From Immundisolibacteraceae bacterium (GTDB lineage Bacteria; Pseudomonadota; Gammaproteobacteria; Immundisolibacterales; Immundisolibacteraceae): a stretch of DNA of 12,997 nt. The DNA lies in contig JAESTY010000054.1 in assembly GCA_016763355.1 (NCBI GenBank), forward strand, positions 1 through 12,997. Reading direction: 5' to 3'. Of this stretch, positions 1-6,829 are shown in pieces. Within the stretch, counting starts at the first letter, position 1. Every line of letters starts with the position of its first letter. The position numbers were made by a program, and so were the translations under genes. Under the pieces are notes generated by a model. It did no database searches and was not told the DNA's origin. It saw only the letters and a list, made by a program, of their open reading frames with translations.

Positions 1-598
1 TGGCGTAGGTTTTTTCCTGCAGCTCTTCAGGAGATACCGCGTGGTTGATCAACCCCATGGCGGCGGCTTCTTCAGCGGTAATCGCATCGCCAGTCATCAA
101 AAATTCTTTGGCGCGGTTGGGTCCAACCAACAGAGGCCAGATAGCAGCGCCACCGTCACCAGCAACCACACCAATGTTGACATGCGGATCAGCAATGCGG
201 CCTTTAGTGGACATATAGGCCAGGTCACAATAGAGCGCCAATGTTGCACCCAGGCCCATGGCGTGGCCGTTAACCATGGCAATCACCGGTTGGGGAGTGT
301 TAACAATACCCATCAACGCATCCATACCTTCGCGCTGAACCTTGTCAAAAAGCTCGCCCTTACCGTTGATCTCTTCAATCCATTTGATATCACCGCCGGC
401 ACAGAAAGCACCACCCTCGGGGTCACCGGTCAGCACGATCACTCGGGTCTGCTCGTCAGCAGCGGTCTCTTTGAAAACCCGCCCCAGCTCATCGTGCATG
501 CTGGCATTAACCGCATTACGGGCTGAAGGGTTGCTCAACTGGATGGTAAGAATGGCTCCATCGCGGATGATTTTAAGACTCTGGTATCCCTCATACAT
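1..598 (-). CDS. Enoyl-CoA hydratase/isomerase (crotonase family), C-terminus cut by window edge
   Basis: The first 199 codons of a crotonase-fold acyl-CoA hydratase or isomerase are present; the rest lies beyond base 1. Such enzymes act on enoyl-CoA thioesters in fatty-acid or amino-acid breakdown in the cytoplasm. Visible family signatures are AFCAGGD (residues 64-70) and NGHAMGLG (110-117), the two oxyanion-hole loops, followed by CDLAYMS. Aligned by eye with mitochondrial crotonase, E165 (in AKEFLMTG) matches the second catalytic Glu, but H139 (in DPHVNIG) sits where the first catalytic Glu would be, and D148 lies in the following AGDGG loop. This DPHV..G.VAGDGG pattern marks a recurrent subfamily, so the exact reaction is uncertain. 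The start at 598 is supported by AAGAGGGG about 10 bases upstream. Fold certain; substrate unknown. Confidence 0.9.
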   Translation of the reverse strand, partial: MYEGYQSLKIIRDGAILTIQLSNPSARNAVNASMHDELGRVFKETAADEQTRVIVLTGDPEGGAFCAGGDIKWIEEINGKGELFDKVQREGMDALMGIVNTPQPVIAMVNGHAMGLGATLALYCDLAYMSTKGRIADPHVNIGVVAGDGGAAIWPLLVGPNRAKEFLMTGDAITAEEAAAMGLINHAVSPEELQEKTYA

Positions 599-1015
599 GA
601 CTGGTGTTCCCCTCTTGTATAGATTTTTAGTGATTGGATGTATCGAACCGGTTGTCATTATGCCGGCGCATTGGCCTCAGGTCGATTCTCCTGTTGAGAT
701 TCGCTTCAATCGATGTTCAATTGGCGGCAGTTTGAGAGAAGCTATCGTGTGCCTGTGTGTGCTGTTGGGCCGATGGGAATCTATAAACTCATACCTTTTG
801 GGAAGGTTACGGTAGTAGCCTATTATTTGCAGGATGACTGGTTCTGTTTGACTTATGAAGCTTGTTCTATCTCTACCGCCTGCCGGCTTGCCAACTGACC
901 TGCTGCGTGCAACTCTATTTGTTTGCTAAGTAGATTAATTGCATTTGCTATTTCCCAGAGCAGATTCCCAGAATAGACGATTCAATATAAAACTTAAGAT
1001 AACGGAGGAACAACC
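599..1015. other. Divergent non-coding gap between crotonase and GST genes
   Basis: This is 417 bases with no convincing gene. The left part holds the crotonase promoter and ribosome site. An ATG frame at 713-898 encodes 61 residues with no recognisable domain and no ribosome site, and is rejected. Close to the GST gene there is a direct repeat of TTCCCAGA at 952-959 and 965-972. An AT-rich stretch around 983-995 could contain a -10 element, but I could not find a well-spaced partner. The GST ribosome site is CGGAGGAA just before 1016. Confidence 0.6.
657..685 (-). promoter_or_regulatory. Candidate sigma-70 promoter for the enoyl-CoA hydratase gene
   Basis: On the minus strand, TCGACC (680-685, 4 of 6 to the -35 consensus) is separated by exactly 17 bases from CATAAT (657-662, 5 of 6 to the -10 consensus). 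Transcription would begin near 650, giving a leader of about 50 bases before the start at 598. Found by eye only. Confidence 0.4.
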
Positions 1016-1630
1016 ATGTTGACCTTATACGGACAGGTAATGTCACGCGCTCAGCGTAATCTGTGGCTGCTCGAAGAACTCGAAGTACCGTTTGAACATG
1101 TCAAAGTGAATCAGAACGCCGGTGAGTCGCGTACTGAAGAATTTTTGGCGATTAACCCGAATGGCCATGTGCCGGCGTTAAAGGATGGCGACACCATTAT
1201 TTGGGAAACCATTGCCATTAATTGGCATATTGCTAATCAGCATGGTGCTGGAACCCTGTGGCCTGCTGATGGCATTGAACAGGCCCTGGTGATGCAGTGG
1301 TCGTTATGGATGACGACCGAACTAGAAGAGCTGCTGGTGGATTATTTGCGCCACGCCATGGTGTATCCCGAAGACAAACGCGACCCAGCTAAGGTTGAAG
1401 CTGCACTGGCCGGCTATCCAGTGGCGATGAAAGTGCTGGAAGACCACCTGCAGGGTCGTGATTACCTGGTCGGTGATAGTTTTACTCTGGCCGACCTGAA
1501 CGTTTCCTCGATGATGGGGTTGGTGGATGTTTATAAACAGTTTGATAACAGTCAGTTCCCAATGGCGATCGCCTGGCTGGAAAAAGTGCTGGGACGTCCT
1601 GCTCGAGCCAAGGCGCTTGCACGGACTTAA
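1016..1630 (+). CDS. Glutathione S-transferase family protein
   Basis: A 204-residue cytosolic GST, normal length for the family. The N-terminal thioredoxin-fold half (about 1-78) has S10-R11 near the first helix, the glutathione-site loop NPNGHVPAL (47-55, cis-Pro at 53) and ETIAI (64-68), matching the E/S-x-A-I glutathione-binding motif. The all-helical C-terminal half contains FTLADLNV (156-163), the N-capping box conserved in GST folding. Family members conjugate glutathione to electrophiles or serve as peroxidases or dehalogenases; the class and substrate cannot be read from sequence. The start is fixed by the ribosome site CGGAGGAA 6-8 bases upstream. It appears monocistronic: it has its own 5' gap and a strong terminator about 70 bases after the stop. 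Serine or cysteine as catalytic residue (S10 is the candidate) is an inference. Confidence 0.93.
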   Translation: MLTLYGQVMSRAQRNLWLLEELEVPFEHVKVNQNAGESRTEEFLAINPNGHVPALKDGDTIIWETIAINWHIANQHGAGTLWPADGIEQALVMQWSLWMTTELEELLVDYLRHAMVYPEDKRDPAKVEAALAGYPVAMKVLEDHLQGRDYLVGDSFTLADLNVSSMMGLVDVYKQFDNSQFPMAIAWLEKVLGRPARAKALART

Positions 1631-1698
1631 TTGAAATAGCTGGTAATTTGGAATAAGCGCTTCGATTGCTTGATTTCAACGGTGTAGCAGCCAAAATA

Positions 1699-1735
1699 AA
1701 CTCCGGTCTGTGAAGCTTCAGGCCGGGGTTTTTTT
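1699..1735 (+). terminator. Rho-independent terminator after the GST gene
   Basis: CCGGTCTG (1703-1710) pairs with CAGGCCGG (1719-1726) around an 8-base loop, with one G-U pair. Flanking AACT/GGTT extends the stem to about 12 pairs. A run of seven T (1729-1735) follows. It separates the GST gene from the DUF1653-djlA unit. The A-rich left flank (1693-1700) could make it partly bidirectional, although no minus-strand gene needs it. Confidence 0.85.
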
Positions 1736-1760
1736 ATGCTGAATTTGCTAAGGATTAATA

Positions 1761-2015
1761 ATGGAATCACTGCGACCAGGGCGTTATCGTCATTATAAGG
1801 GCGCGGAATATCAGGTGCTGGGTACCGCGCGACACAGCGAAACCGAGCAACCTCTGGTGGTTTATCGCGCGCTCTACGGCGAGTTTGGGCTCTGGGTGAG
1901 ACCGCTAGCGATGTTCACCGAATCGGTCACAATTGATGGGGCGGATCGCCCCCGGTTTGAATTCGTTATCTGCGACGACGGGATTGTGGCTGAAGCGATG
2001 CAGGAGGATAACTAA
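1761..2015 (+). CDS. DUF1653 family protein
   Basis: An 84-residue protein that matches the small DUF1653 family along its whole length. Typical family features are PGRYRHYKG (6-14), the YQVLGTARHSET stretch (17-28), PLVVYRALYGEFGLWVRPL (31-49) and the closing PRFEF (64-68). No function is established for the family that I can name; the compact strand-rich fold with many aromatic and Arg residues suggests a binding rather than a catalytic role, which is only inference. No signal peptide or membrane segment is visible. The start at 1761 lies about 25 bases after the GST terminator with AAGGA as ribosome site. The stop overlaps the djlA start by one base (TAATG), so the two are almost certainly one transcript with coupled translation. 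Confidence 0.92.
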   Translation: MESLRPGRYRHYKGAEYQVLGTARHSETEQPLVVYRALYGEFGLWVRPLAMFTESVTIDGADRPRFEFVICDDGIVAEAMQEDN

Positions 2016-2812
2016 TGGCCTGGTGGGGCAAGCTCATCGGCGGCACTTTTGGGTTTATGGTCGGTGGCCCGATTGGCGCTATGTTGGCGGGTGCGGTTGG
2101 CCATCAGTTTGATTTAGGACTTGATAAACAGTTTTCTGGTGCCAGTATTGGTGACCAGGAAAGATTACAGAGTGCTTTTTTTGCCGCCACTTTCTCGGTG
2201 ATGGGCTACATCTGTAAGGCAGACGGGCAGGTTTCTAAGGGTGAAATTCGTGCAGCCCAGGCTGTTATGCAGCGCATGCAGTTATCCGCCGAACAAAAAA
2301 AGGCGGCGATGGAACTGTTTAACCAGGGCAAGCAGCCGGGCTTTCCGTTTGAGGCGGTGATGCAGCAGTTTCGCCTCGAGTGTCATCGACGCCAGAACCT
2401 GGTTCGGCTATTTCTGGAGGTGCAGATTCAGGCCGCGTTGGCCGACGGGGAATTACATCCGGCTGAACACAAAATTCTGTTGCAACTATTTGACCTGCTC
2501 GGGCTATCGAGTCAGGAATTCGATCAGTTGTTGCGACTGGCAGGTTGGGGATCTGCAGGTGGTCGGTCGCGGTCAGGCGCCGGTGCGGTTGGTGGAGTTT
2601 CTATTATTGAAGAGTCTTATGCGCTGCTCGGTGTTAAGCCCGCCGCATCAGATGCTGAGATTAAAAAAGCTTATCGTCGTCTGATGAGTCAACACCACCC
2701 GGACAAGCTAGTGGCTAAAGGATTGCCGGAGGAGATGATTAATCTGGCGACTGAAAAAACCCAGGCAATCGGCAAGGCTTATCAAGCATTAAGGGATGCA
2801 CGCGGCTTTTAG
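2015..2812 (+). CDS. djlA: DjlA, membrane-anchored DnaJ-like co-chaperone
   Basis: A 265-residue type III J-domain protein, close to the 271 residues of E. coli DjlA and alike throughout. Order of parts: a single N-terminal membrane segment (about 6-30) rich in glycine (GGTFGFMVGGPIGAMLAG), which in E. coli drives dimerisation; a TerB-like helical domain (about 50-170) with FFAATFSVMGYICKADG and the FLEVQIQAALADGELHP stretch; a Gly/Ser/Arg linker (about 176-195); and a C-terminal J domain (about 198-265) with HPD at 228-230, the motif that stimulates DnaK ATPase. The known role is to recruit DnaK at the inner membrane, linked to envelope stress and capsule control in enterics. The start overlaps the DUF1653 stop by one base, with GGAGG at 2003-2007. 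The gene ends 4 bases before convergent hrpA, with no intrinsic terminator between them. Confidence 0.96.
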   Translation: MAWWGKLIGGTFGFMVGGPIGAMLAGAVGHQFDLGLDKQFSGASIGDQERLQSAFFAATFSVMGYICKADGQVSKGEIRAAQAVMQRMQLSAEQKKAAMELFNQGKQPGFPFEAVMQQFRLECHRRQNLVRLFLEVQIQAALADGELHPAEHKILLQLFDLLGLSSQEFDQLLRLAGWGSAGGRSRSGAGAVGGVSIIEESYALLGVKPAASDAEIKKAYRRLMSQHHPDKLVAKGLPEEMINLATEKTQAIGKAYQALRDARGF

Positions 2813-2816
2813 TGGC

Positions 2817-5003
2817 TTATTCCCGAGGTAAGCCCTTGGCCATCTTTGCAATTTTTTCCAGCGAAACGCTGCGGTGGGTTTTCAGCGGCTGGGCAAACAG
2901 CGAGACCCGTAGTTCTTCCAGGCACCAGCGGTATTCGATCCAGTCCGGATGCTCTCTAAGTAGCACAGGGCAGTTTTCCCAACGCTTGAGCAGGGGTTGT
3001 AGTTGACTGCGTAGTCGTCGCTCCCGCTGCGGATCCTGGTCGGCTCGTTCGAGTCGAACCTGCATGGCTTCTAAATACCGAGGTAGGTGAGGCAGCCAGT
3101 ATCCAGGCGTGCTAATCAGAAAACCGTTATAGATCAAATCGCCGAGCTGACGCTGAATTTGCTGACCCGTATCGAGCAGCTGGATCGGCAGTTTGCGCAG
3201 ACTTTTGTTGAGCCGTTGGCGGTTGCCGATCAGGGTGGTCAGTAACTTCATCCAGGTCTGGTTGGCCGTGACCAGCGCTTCGGTAGGCTGATTCAGTAAT
3301 TGCCTAAAGTGTTTTTCCTGGGTAGGGGCAGGGCTGAGTTCATAAATCTGGCTCAGAATTAACTGGGTGAGATCATTCACCAGTTGCTGAGGTGTACCCA
3401 GGTCGGCACTACCCTTGGCGAGTTCGGTTAGATCATGACGAGTGGGCAAGATGCCTGGCTGGCGTTTGCGCAAGCTGCGCGCTAGTAGCCAACTACAGCC
3501 CTGCTGGTGAGCAATAGCGGCTTTTTTGGGATTATCAAAAACTTTGATCGCGGCTTTGGTGCCGGTAATTTCTAATCCTGGATAACCGCGGATCGCCTGC
3601 CCTGCGCTCTGTTGATCGACCCATTCAGGCAGGTCACCAAAATCCCATTCGGTGACATCGCTGCGTTCAATTTGCTGTTGCACATCGCCAAAGGCCTGCT
3701 GAGCCTCGGACTGCCACTTCTGCTGCAGCTCTGCGGCGTTGTCGTGCTGGTCGATCACCAGGCCATCATCATCAATTAATTTAACGTGCATGCGCAGGTG
3801 GGCCGGCAGGGTTTCGCTGCTGAGTGCGCCCGCAGGTATTTCCAGGCGAGTGAGTTCCTTTACTCGTCGGCGCAGGTATTCGATTACGGTTTCGTCGCTC
3901 TCGGCGGGTTGCAGCAAAATTTCTGCTGCCCGGTCAGGGAGTGGTACGAGTTGTTTGCGCAGGGGCTTGGGCAGCTGGCGCAATAGGGTTTCAATTTTCT
4001 CTTTCAGCAGGCCTGGAATGATGTAGTCACAGGCAACCGTGTCGAGCTGATTGAGCAGCGCCAGGCGAATCGTCAGAGTGGCGCCGTCATCGGGTTTAAT
4101 GGGCTCGAAGCGATAATCCAACGGCAGGTTAATGCCCGGCTGCCGGAGCTGGTCGGGATAGAGACGATCGGCGTCGTCGGTGGGTGAACGTTCAAGAATC
4201 AGCTCACGTGGATAGCAAAGTAACTCGGGTTGCTGCTTAACCTGCTGTCGGTACCAGATTTTGAACTGATAACCATTGCAAACCTCAGCGGGAATCAGCT
4301 GTTCGAAAAACTCGATGCGTGGCTCGTCGTCTGCCAGCAGGTCATGGCGGCGGGTGCGGATTTGCAGCGCTTCTATCTCGTCGATCAATTCTCGATTCTG
4401 TACCAGGAAATCATATTGCTGATGAAATTCATCGCCAACTAAACCATCACGGATGAATAGCCTGCGGGATTCCACCGGGTCGATGTCGCTGTAACGAACC
4501 CGGCGGCGGTCGACAATTTGCAGACCAAACAGAGTGACTTTTTCGAACGCATAAACATCACTGCGGGAGGCCGCCCAATGGGGTTCGTTGTAGCTGCGAC
4601 GCACCAGGGGTTCGGCCAGGGGTTCGATCCAGCTGCGATCAATTCTGGCGGCGGTGCGGGCAAATAACTGGCTAGTCTCGACCAGCTCCGCAGCGACGAT
4701 CCAGTTGGGTGGCTTTTTGTAGATATTGGAGCCGGGGAACAGGCTGACCTGACTACTACGAGCGCCGGTGTAGTTTTTGTTTTCTACCTGGCGGGCGATG
4801 TTGCTCAGCAGTCCGCTGAGCAGTGCCTGATGAATACGGGCGTAGATCGCCTGTTCGCTGTTGGGGTCCTGCTGGGGTTTGCGCTGTTGCTTGTTAGCGG
4901 GGCTTTCGGCCTGTTTTGGCTTGGGACTACTGAACGACCATTTTTGCTGGCGGGCGTAATCACTGATCTGGCGCTGCAGGTCCTGCCATTCGCGCATGCG
5001 CAT
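2817..5003 (-). CDS. hrpA: HrpA RNA helicase, C-terminal part (downstream of frameshift; DUF3418)
   Basis: This open frame (728 residues from the first ATG at 5003) is the rest of HrpA, not a separate gene. It continues without a stop upstream to at least 5189, where LQDPRERP follows on from the N-terminal part's QETIVITSGLT. It covers the segment after the helicase core: MRMREWQDLQRQ, the HA2/OB-like region with LFPGSNIYKKPPNWIVAAEL, and the long DUF3418 tail specific to bacterial HrpA, including LPKPLRKQLVPLP and the closing EELRVSLFAQPL, all recognisable in E. coli HrpA. Over about 790 codons it has no stop and keeps family residues, so it does not look decayed. Whether it is made at all depends on whether the frameshift is real; if real, it has no helicase motor. 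It converges on djlA, 4 bases away. Confidence 0.85.
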   Translation of the reverse strand: MRMREWQDLQRQISDYARQQKWSFSSPKPKQAESPANKQQRKPQQDPNSEQAIYARIHQALLSGLLSNIARQVENKNYTGARSSQVSLFPGSNIYKKPPNWIVAAELVETSQLFARTAARIDRSWIEPLAEPLVRRSYNEPHWAASRSDVYAFEKVTLFGLQIVDRRRVRYSDIDPVESRRLFIRDGLVGDEFHQQYDFLVQNRELIDEIEALQIRTRRHDLLADDEPRIEFFEQLIPAEVCNGYQFKIWYRQQVKQQPELLCYPRELILERSPTDDADRLYPDQLRQPGINLPLDYRFEPIKPDDGATLTIRLALLNQLDTVACDYIIPGLLKEKIETLLRQLPKPLRKQLVPLPDRAAEILLQPAESDETVIEYLRRRVKELTRLEIPAGALSSETLPAHLRMHVKLIDDDGLVIDQHDNAAELQQKWQSEAQQAFGDVQQQIERSDVTEWDFGDLPEWVDQQSAGQAIRGYPGLEITGTKAAIKVFDNPKKAAIAHQQGCSWLLARSLRKRQPGILPTRHDLTELAKGSADLGTPQQLVNDLTQLILSQIYELSPAPTQEKHFRQLLNQPTEALVTANQTWMKLLTTLIGNRQRLNKSLRKLPIQLLDTGQQIQRQLGDLIYNGFLISTPGYWLPHLPRYLEAMQVRLERADQDPQRERRLRSQLQPLLKRWENCPVLLREHPDWIEYRWCLEELRVSLFAQPLKTHRSVSLEKIAKMAKGLPRE

Positions 5004-5008
5004 GAAGT

Positions 5009-6799
5009 TCAGGAAGTGATCTCGACACCAGCGCCTGAGTTTGCTGCCACTGAGCTGTTTCGATTGTTCACGCCACGCCTGCCAGAGGTTGAGCAGGCTG
5101 AGAAAATCGGAATCAGGATGTGCAAACAGGCGGTGCTTCTGGTCGGCTTGCTGCTGAAACTCCCGGGGCCGTTCCCGGGGATCCTGCAGGTGAGACCGGA
5201 AGTAATCACGATGGTTTCCTGCAAACAGCCGGTTTCTTTGGCGGCTAACAGCATGCGCCCTAATCGGGGATCCAGGGGTAGCTGAGCAAGGTGACGGCCA
5301 ATTTCGGTGAGGGTTTTGTCGGCGTCGATAGCGCCAATCTCGGTCAGGGTCTGGTAGCCGTCGTTGATCAGCCGGGACTGGGGCGGATCGATAAAGGGAA
5401 ACTCGGCCGGGTCACCGAGTTTCAGGTTGAGCATTTGTAGAATGACGGTCGATAGGTTGGTACGGACGATTTCAGGTTCGGTTTGGGCCGGCCGGTTATC
5501 AAAATCTTCTTCGGAGAATAGCCGAACACAGCTACCCGGTGCGATTCGGCCACAACGACCGGTACGCTGGTTAGCCGCCGCCTGGCTGATTTTTTCAATT
5601 GGTAACTGCTGTATTTTGCTACGGGCGCTATAACGACTGATGCGGGCCAGGCCGGCATCAATCACGTAATGAATGCCGGGAACGGTTAGCGAGGTTTCGG
5701 CGATGTTGGTAGACAAGATTAACCGGCGTTGATGGCGCTGTTTGAAAATACGGTCCTGCTCTGACTGGGACAGTCGGGAGTAGAGCGGCACGATTTCGAT
5801 GCGCTGTTTTAGCCTGGCATCGATGTAGGTTTGTGCATCGACAATTTCACGTTCGCCGGGCAGGAACGCCAGAATATCGCCGGGGCCATGATCCATCAAC
5901 TGGTGGACTGCGTTCAAAATGCCCTGGTTCAGATCATCCGGCTGGTTGGTTTTTTTCTCTGACGGGTTGCTGTCACTTTCTGACCGGTTATCTGGATTGA
6001 ACCGGGGTTGGTAAATCACCTCGACCGGGTAGCCGCGACCTGATACCTGGAATATAGGGGCATCGCTGAAAAATGTTGAGAAGGCCCCGGTGTCGATGGT
6101 GGCGGAGGTGATGATCAGTTTTAGTTCCGGCCGCTGCCTGAGTAGCCGTTTAAGGATGCCGAGCAGAAAATCGATGTTGAGGCTACGCTCGTGGGCTTCA
6201 TCGATGATGATGGTGTCGTAGCGGCTTAGGAAACGGTCGCTGCGGGTTTCGGCCAGCAGTATGCCGTCGGTCATTACCTTGATCAGGCTGTTTGGACTGG
6301 TCTGGTCACTAAAGCGCACCTTGTAACCGACCTGTTCGCCGAGCTCGCAATGCATTTCACTGCTAAGTCGGTTTGCGATGCTGCGAGCGGCTACCCGCCG
6401 TGGCTGGGTGTGGCCTATCACTCCGTAAATACCACGTCCTGCCTGCAGGCAGAGCTTGGGTAATTGGGTGCTTTTTCCTGACCCCGTTTCACCGGCGATG
6501 ATGACGACCTGATTGTTTTTGATTGCGGAGGTCAGTTCGTCGGCATGGCTGGTGATGGGTAAATCATCGGGCAGGGTGATGGCTGGAAGCGATTGGCGGC
6601 GCTGTTCAGCAAGGTTGATTGAGGTTTGAATACGCTGATTAATATTGCGGATTTGGCTTGCGCTTGTTGTTGACCCGTCCGCTTTTCTACGGTGCTGCAA
6701 TAATTGCTGCTTTAAACGATGGCGATCTTTGAGTAAACAATGGTTTAGCTGTTCGAACAAATCCGTAGAACTGATTGCTGAGGGAGGGTTGTTTTTCAT
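5009..6799 (-). CDS. hrpA: HrpA ATP-dependent RNA helicase, N-terminal part (frameshifted)
   Basis: The DEAH-box motor of HrpA, which in E. coli resolves stalled or collided ribosomes. Residues 1-536 match the family: motif I GETGSGKST (103-111), Ia TQPRR (131-135), II DEAH (200-203), III SAT (232-234), STNIAETSLT (363-372) and VI QRTGRCGR (411-418). A Ser/Asn/Asp-rich insert sits at about 267-292. From about residue 538 the frame leaves the family pattern and ends in 59 unrelated residues, because one base is missing near 5187-5191. Joining both parts gives 3983 bases, and adding one base makes 1327 codons plus stop, near the usual 1300. The ATG at 6799 gives the expected N-terminal length, but its ribosome site is weak. 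It lies 30 bases after the VanZ-family gene and is probably cotranscribed with it. It could be a sequencing error, or a true recent mutation. Confidence 0.9.
   Translation of the reverse strand: MKNNPPSAISSTDLFEQLNHCLLKDRHRLKQQLLQHRRKADGSTTSASQIRNINQRIQTSINLAEQRRQSLPAITLPDDLPITSHADELTSAIKNNQVVIIAGETGSGKSTQLPKLCLQAGRGIYGVIGHTQPRRVAARSIANRLSSEMHCELGEQVGYKVRFSDQTSPNSLIKVMTDGILLAETRSDRFLSRYDTIIIDEAHERSLNIDFLLGILKRLLRQRPELKLIITSATIDTGAFSTFFSDAPIFQVSGRGYPVEVIYQPRFNPDNRSESDSNPSEKKTNQPDDLNQGILNAVHQLMDHGPGDILAFLPGEREIVDAQTYIDARLKQRIEIVPLYSRLSQSEQDRIFKQRHQRRLILSTNIAETSLTVPGIHYVIDAGLARISRYSARSKIQQLPIEKISQAAANQRTGRCGRIAPGSCVRLFSEEDFDNRPAQTEPEIVRTNLSTVILQMLNLKLGDPAEFPFIDPPQSRLINDGYQTLTEIGAIDADKTLTEIGRHLAQLPLDPRLGRMLLAAKETGCLQETIVITSGLTCRIPGNGPGSFSSKPTRSTACLHILIPIFSACSTSGRRGVNNRNSSVAANSGAGVEITS
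5187..5191 (-). other. hrpA: Frameshift point in hrpA (apparent one-base deletion)
   Basis: On the minus strand the text reads GGT CTC ACC TGC AGG in the N-terminal frame. The family sequence resumes as CTG CAG GAT CCC CGG (LQDPR) starting at base 5189, one base back. The reading GGT CTC ACC CTG CAG GAT would restore SGLTLQDPRERP, matching E. coli SALSIQDPRERP, so the likeliest lesion is loss of one C from ACCC. There is no X XXY YYZ slippery heptamer at the switch, which argues against programmed -1 frameshifting. Confidence 0.85.
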
Positions 6800-6829
6800 T
6801 GGAGTCGATTGTTTTAGAAGTAGTTCTGT

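Noticed and set aside
41..815. Plus-strand open frames opposite and beyond the crotonase gene
   Set aside because: They lie antisense to a clear minus-strand crotonase or in its promoter region, and their products show no domain.
713..898. 61-codon plus-strand frame in the crotonase-GST gap
   Set aside because: No ribosome site, no recognisable motif and an unusual residue mix; most likely chance.
3739..4026. Plus-strand frames inside hrpA (also 3786-3986, 4230-4442, 4830-5285)
   Set aside because: All are antisense to conserved HrpA/DUF3418 coding sequence and give Ser/Arg-rich or low-similarity products.
5187..5191. Programmed -1 ribosomal frameshifting in hrpA
   Set aside because: No slippery heptamer is present at the switch, HrpA is not known to use recoding, and the arithmetic fits a simple one-base loss.
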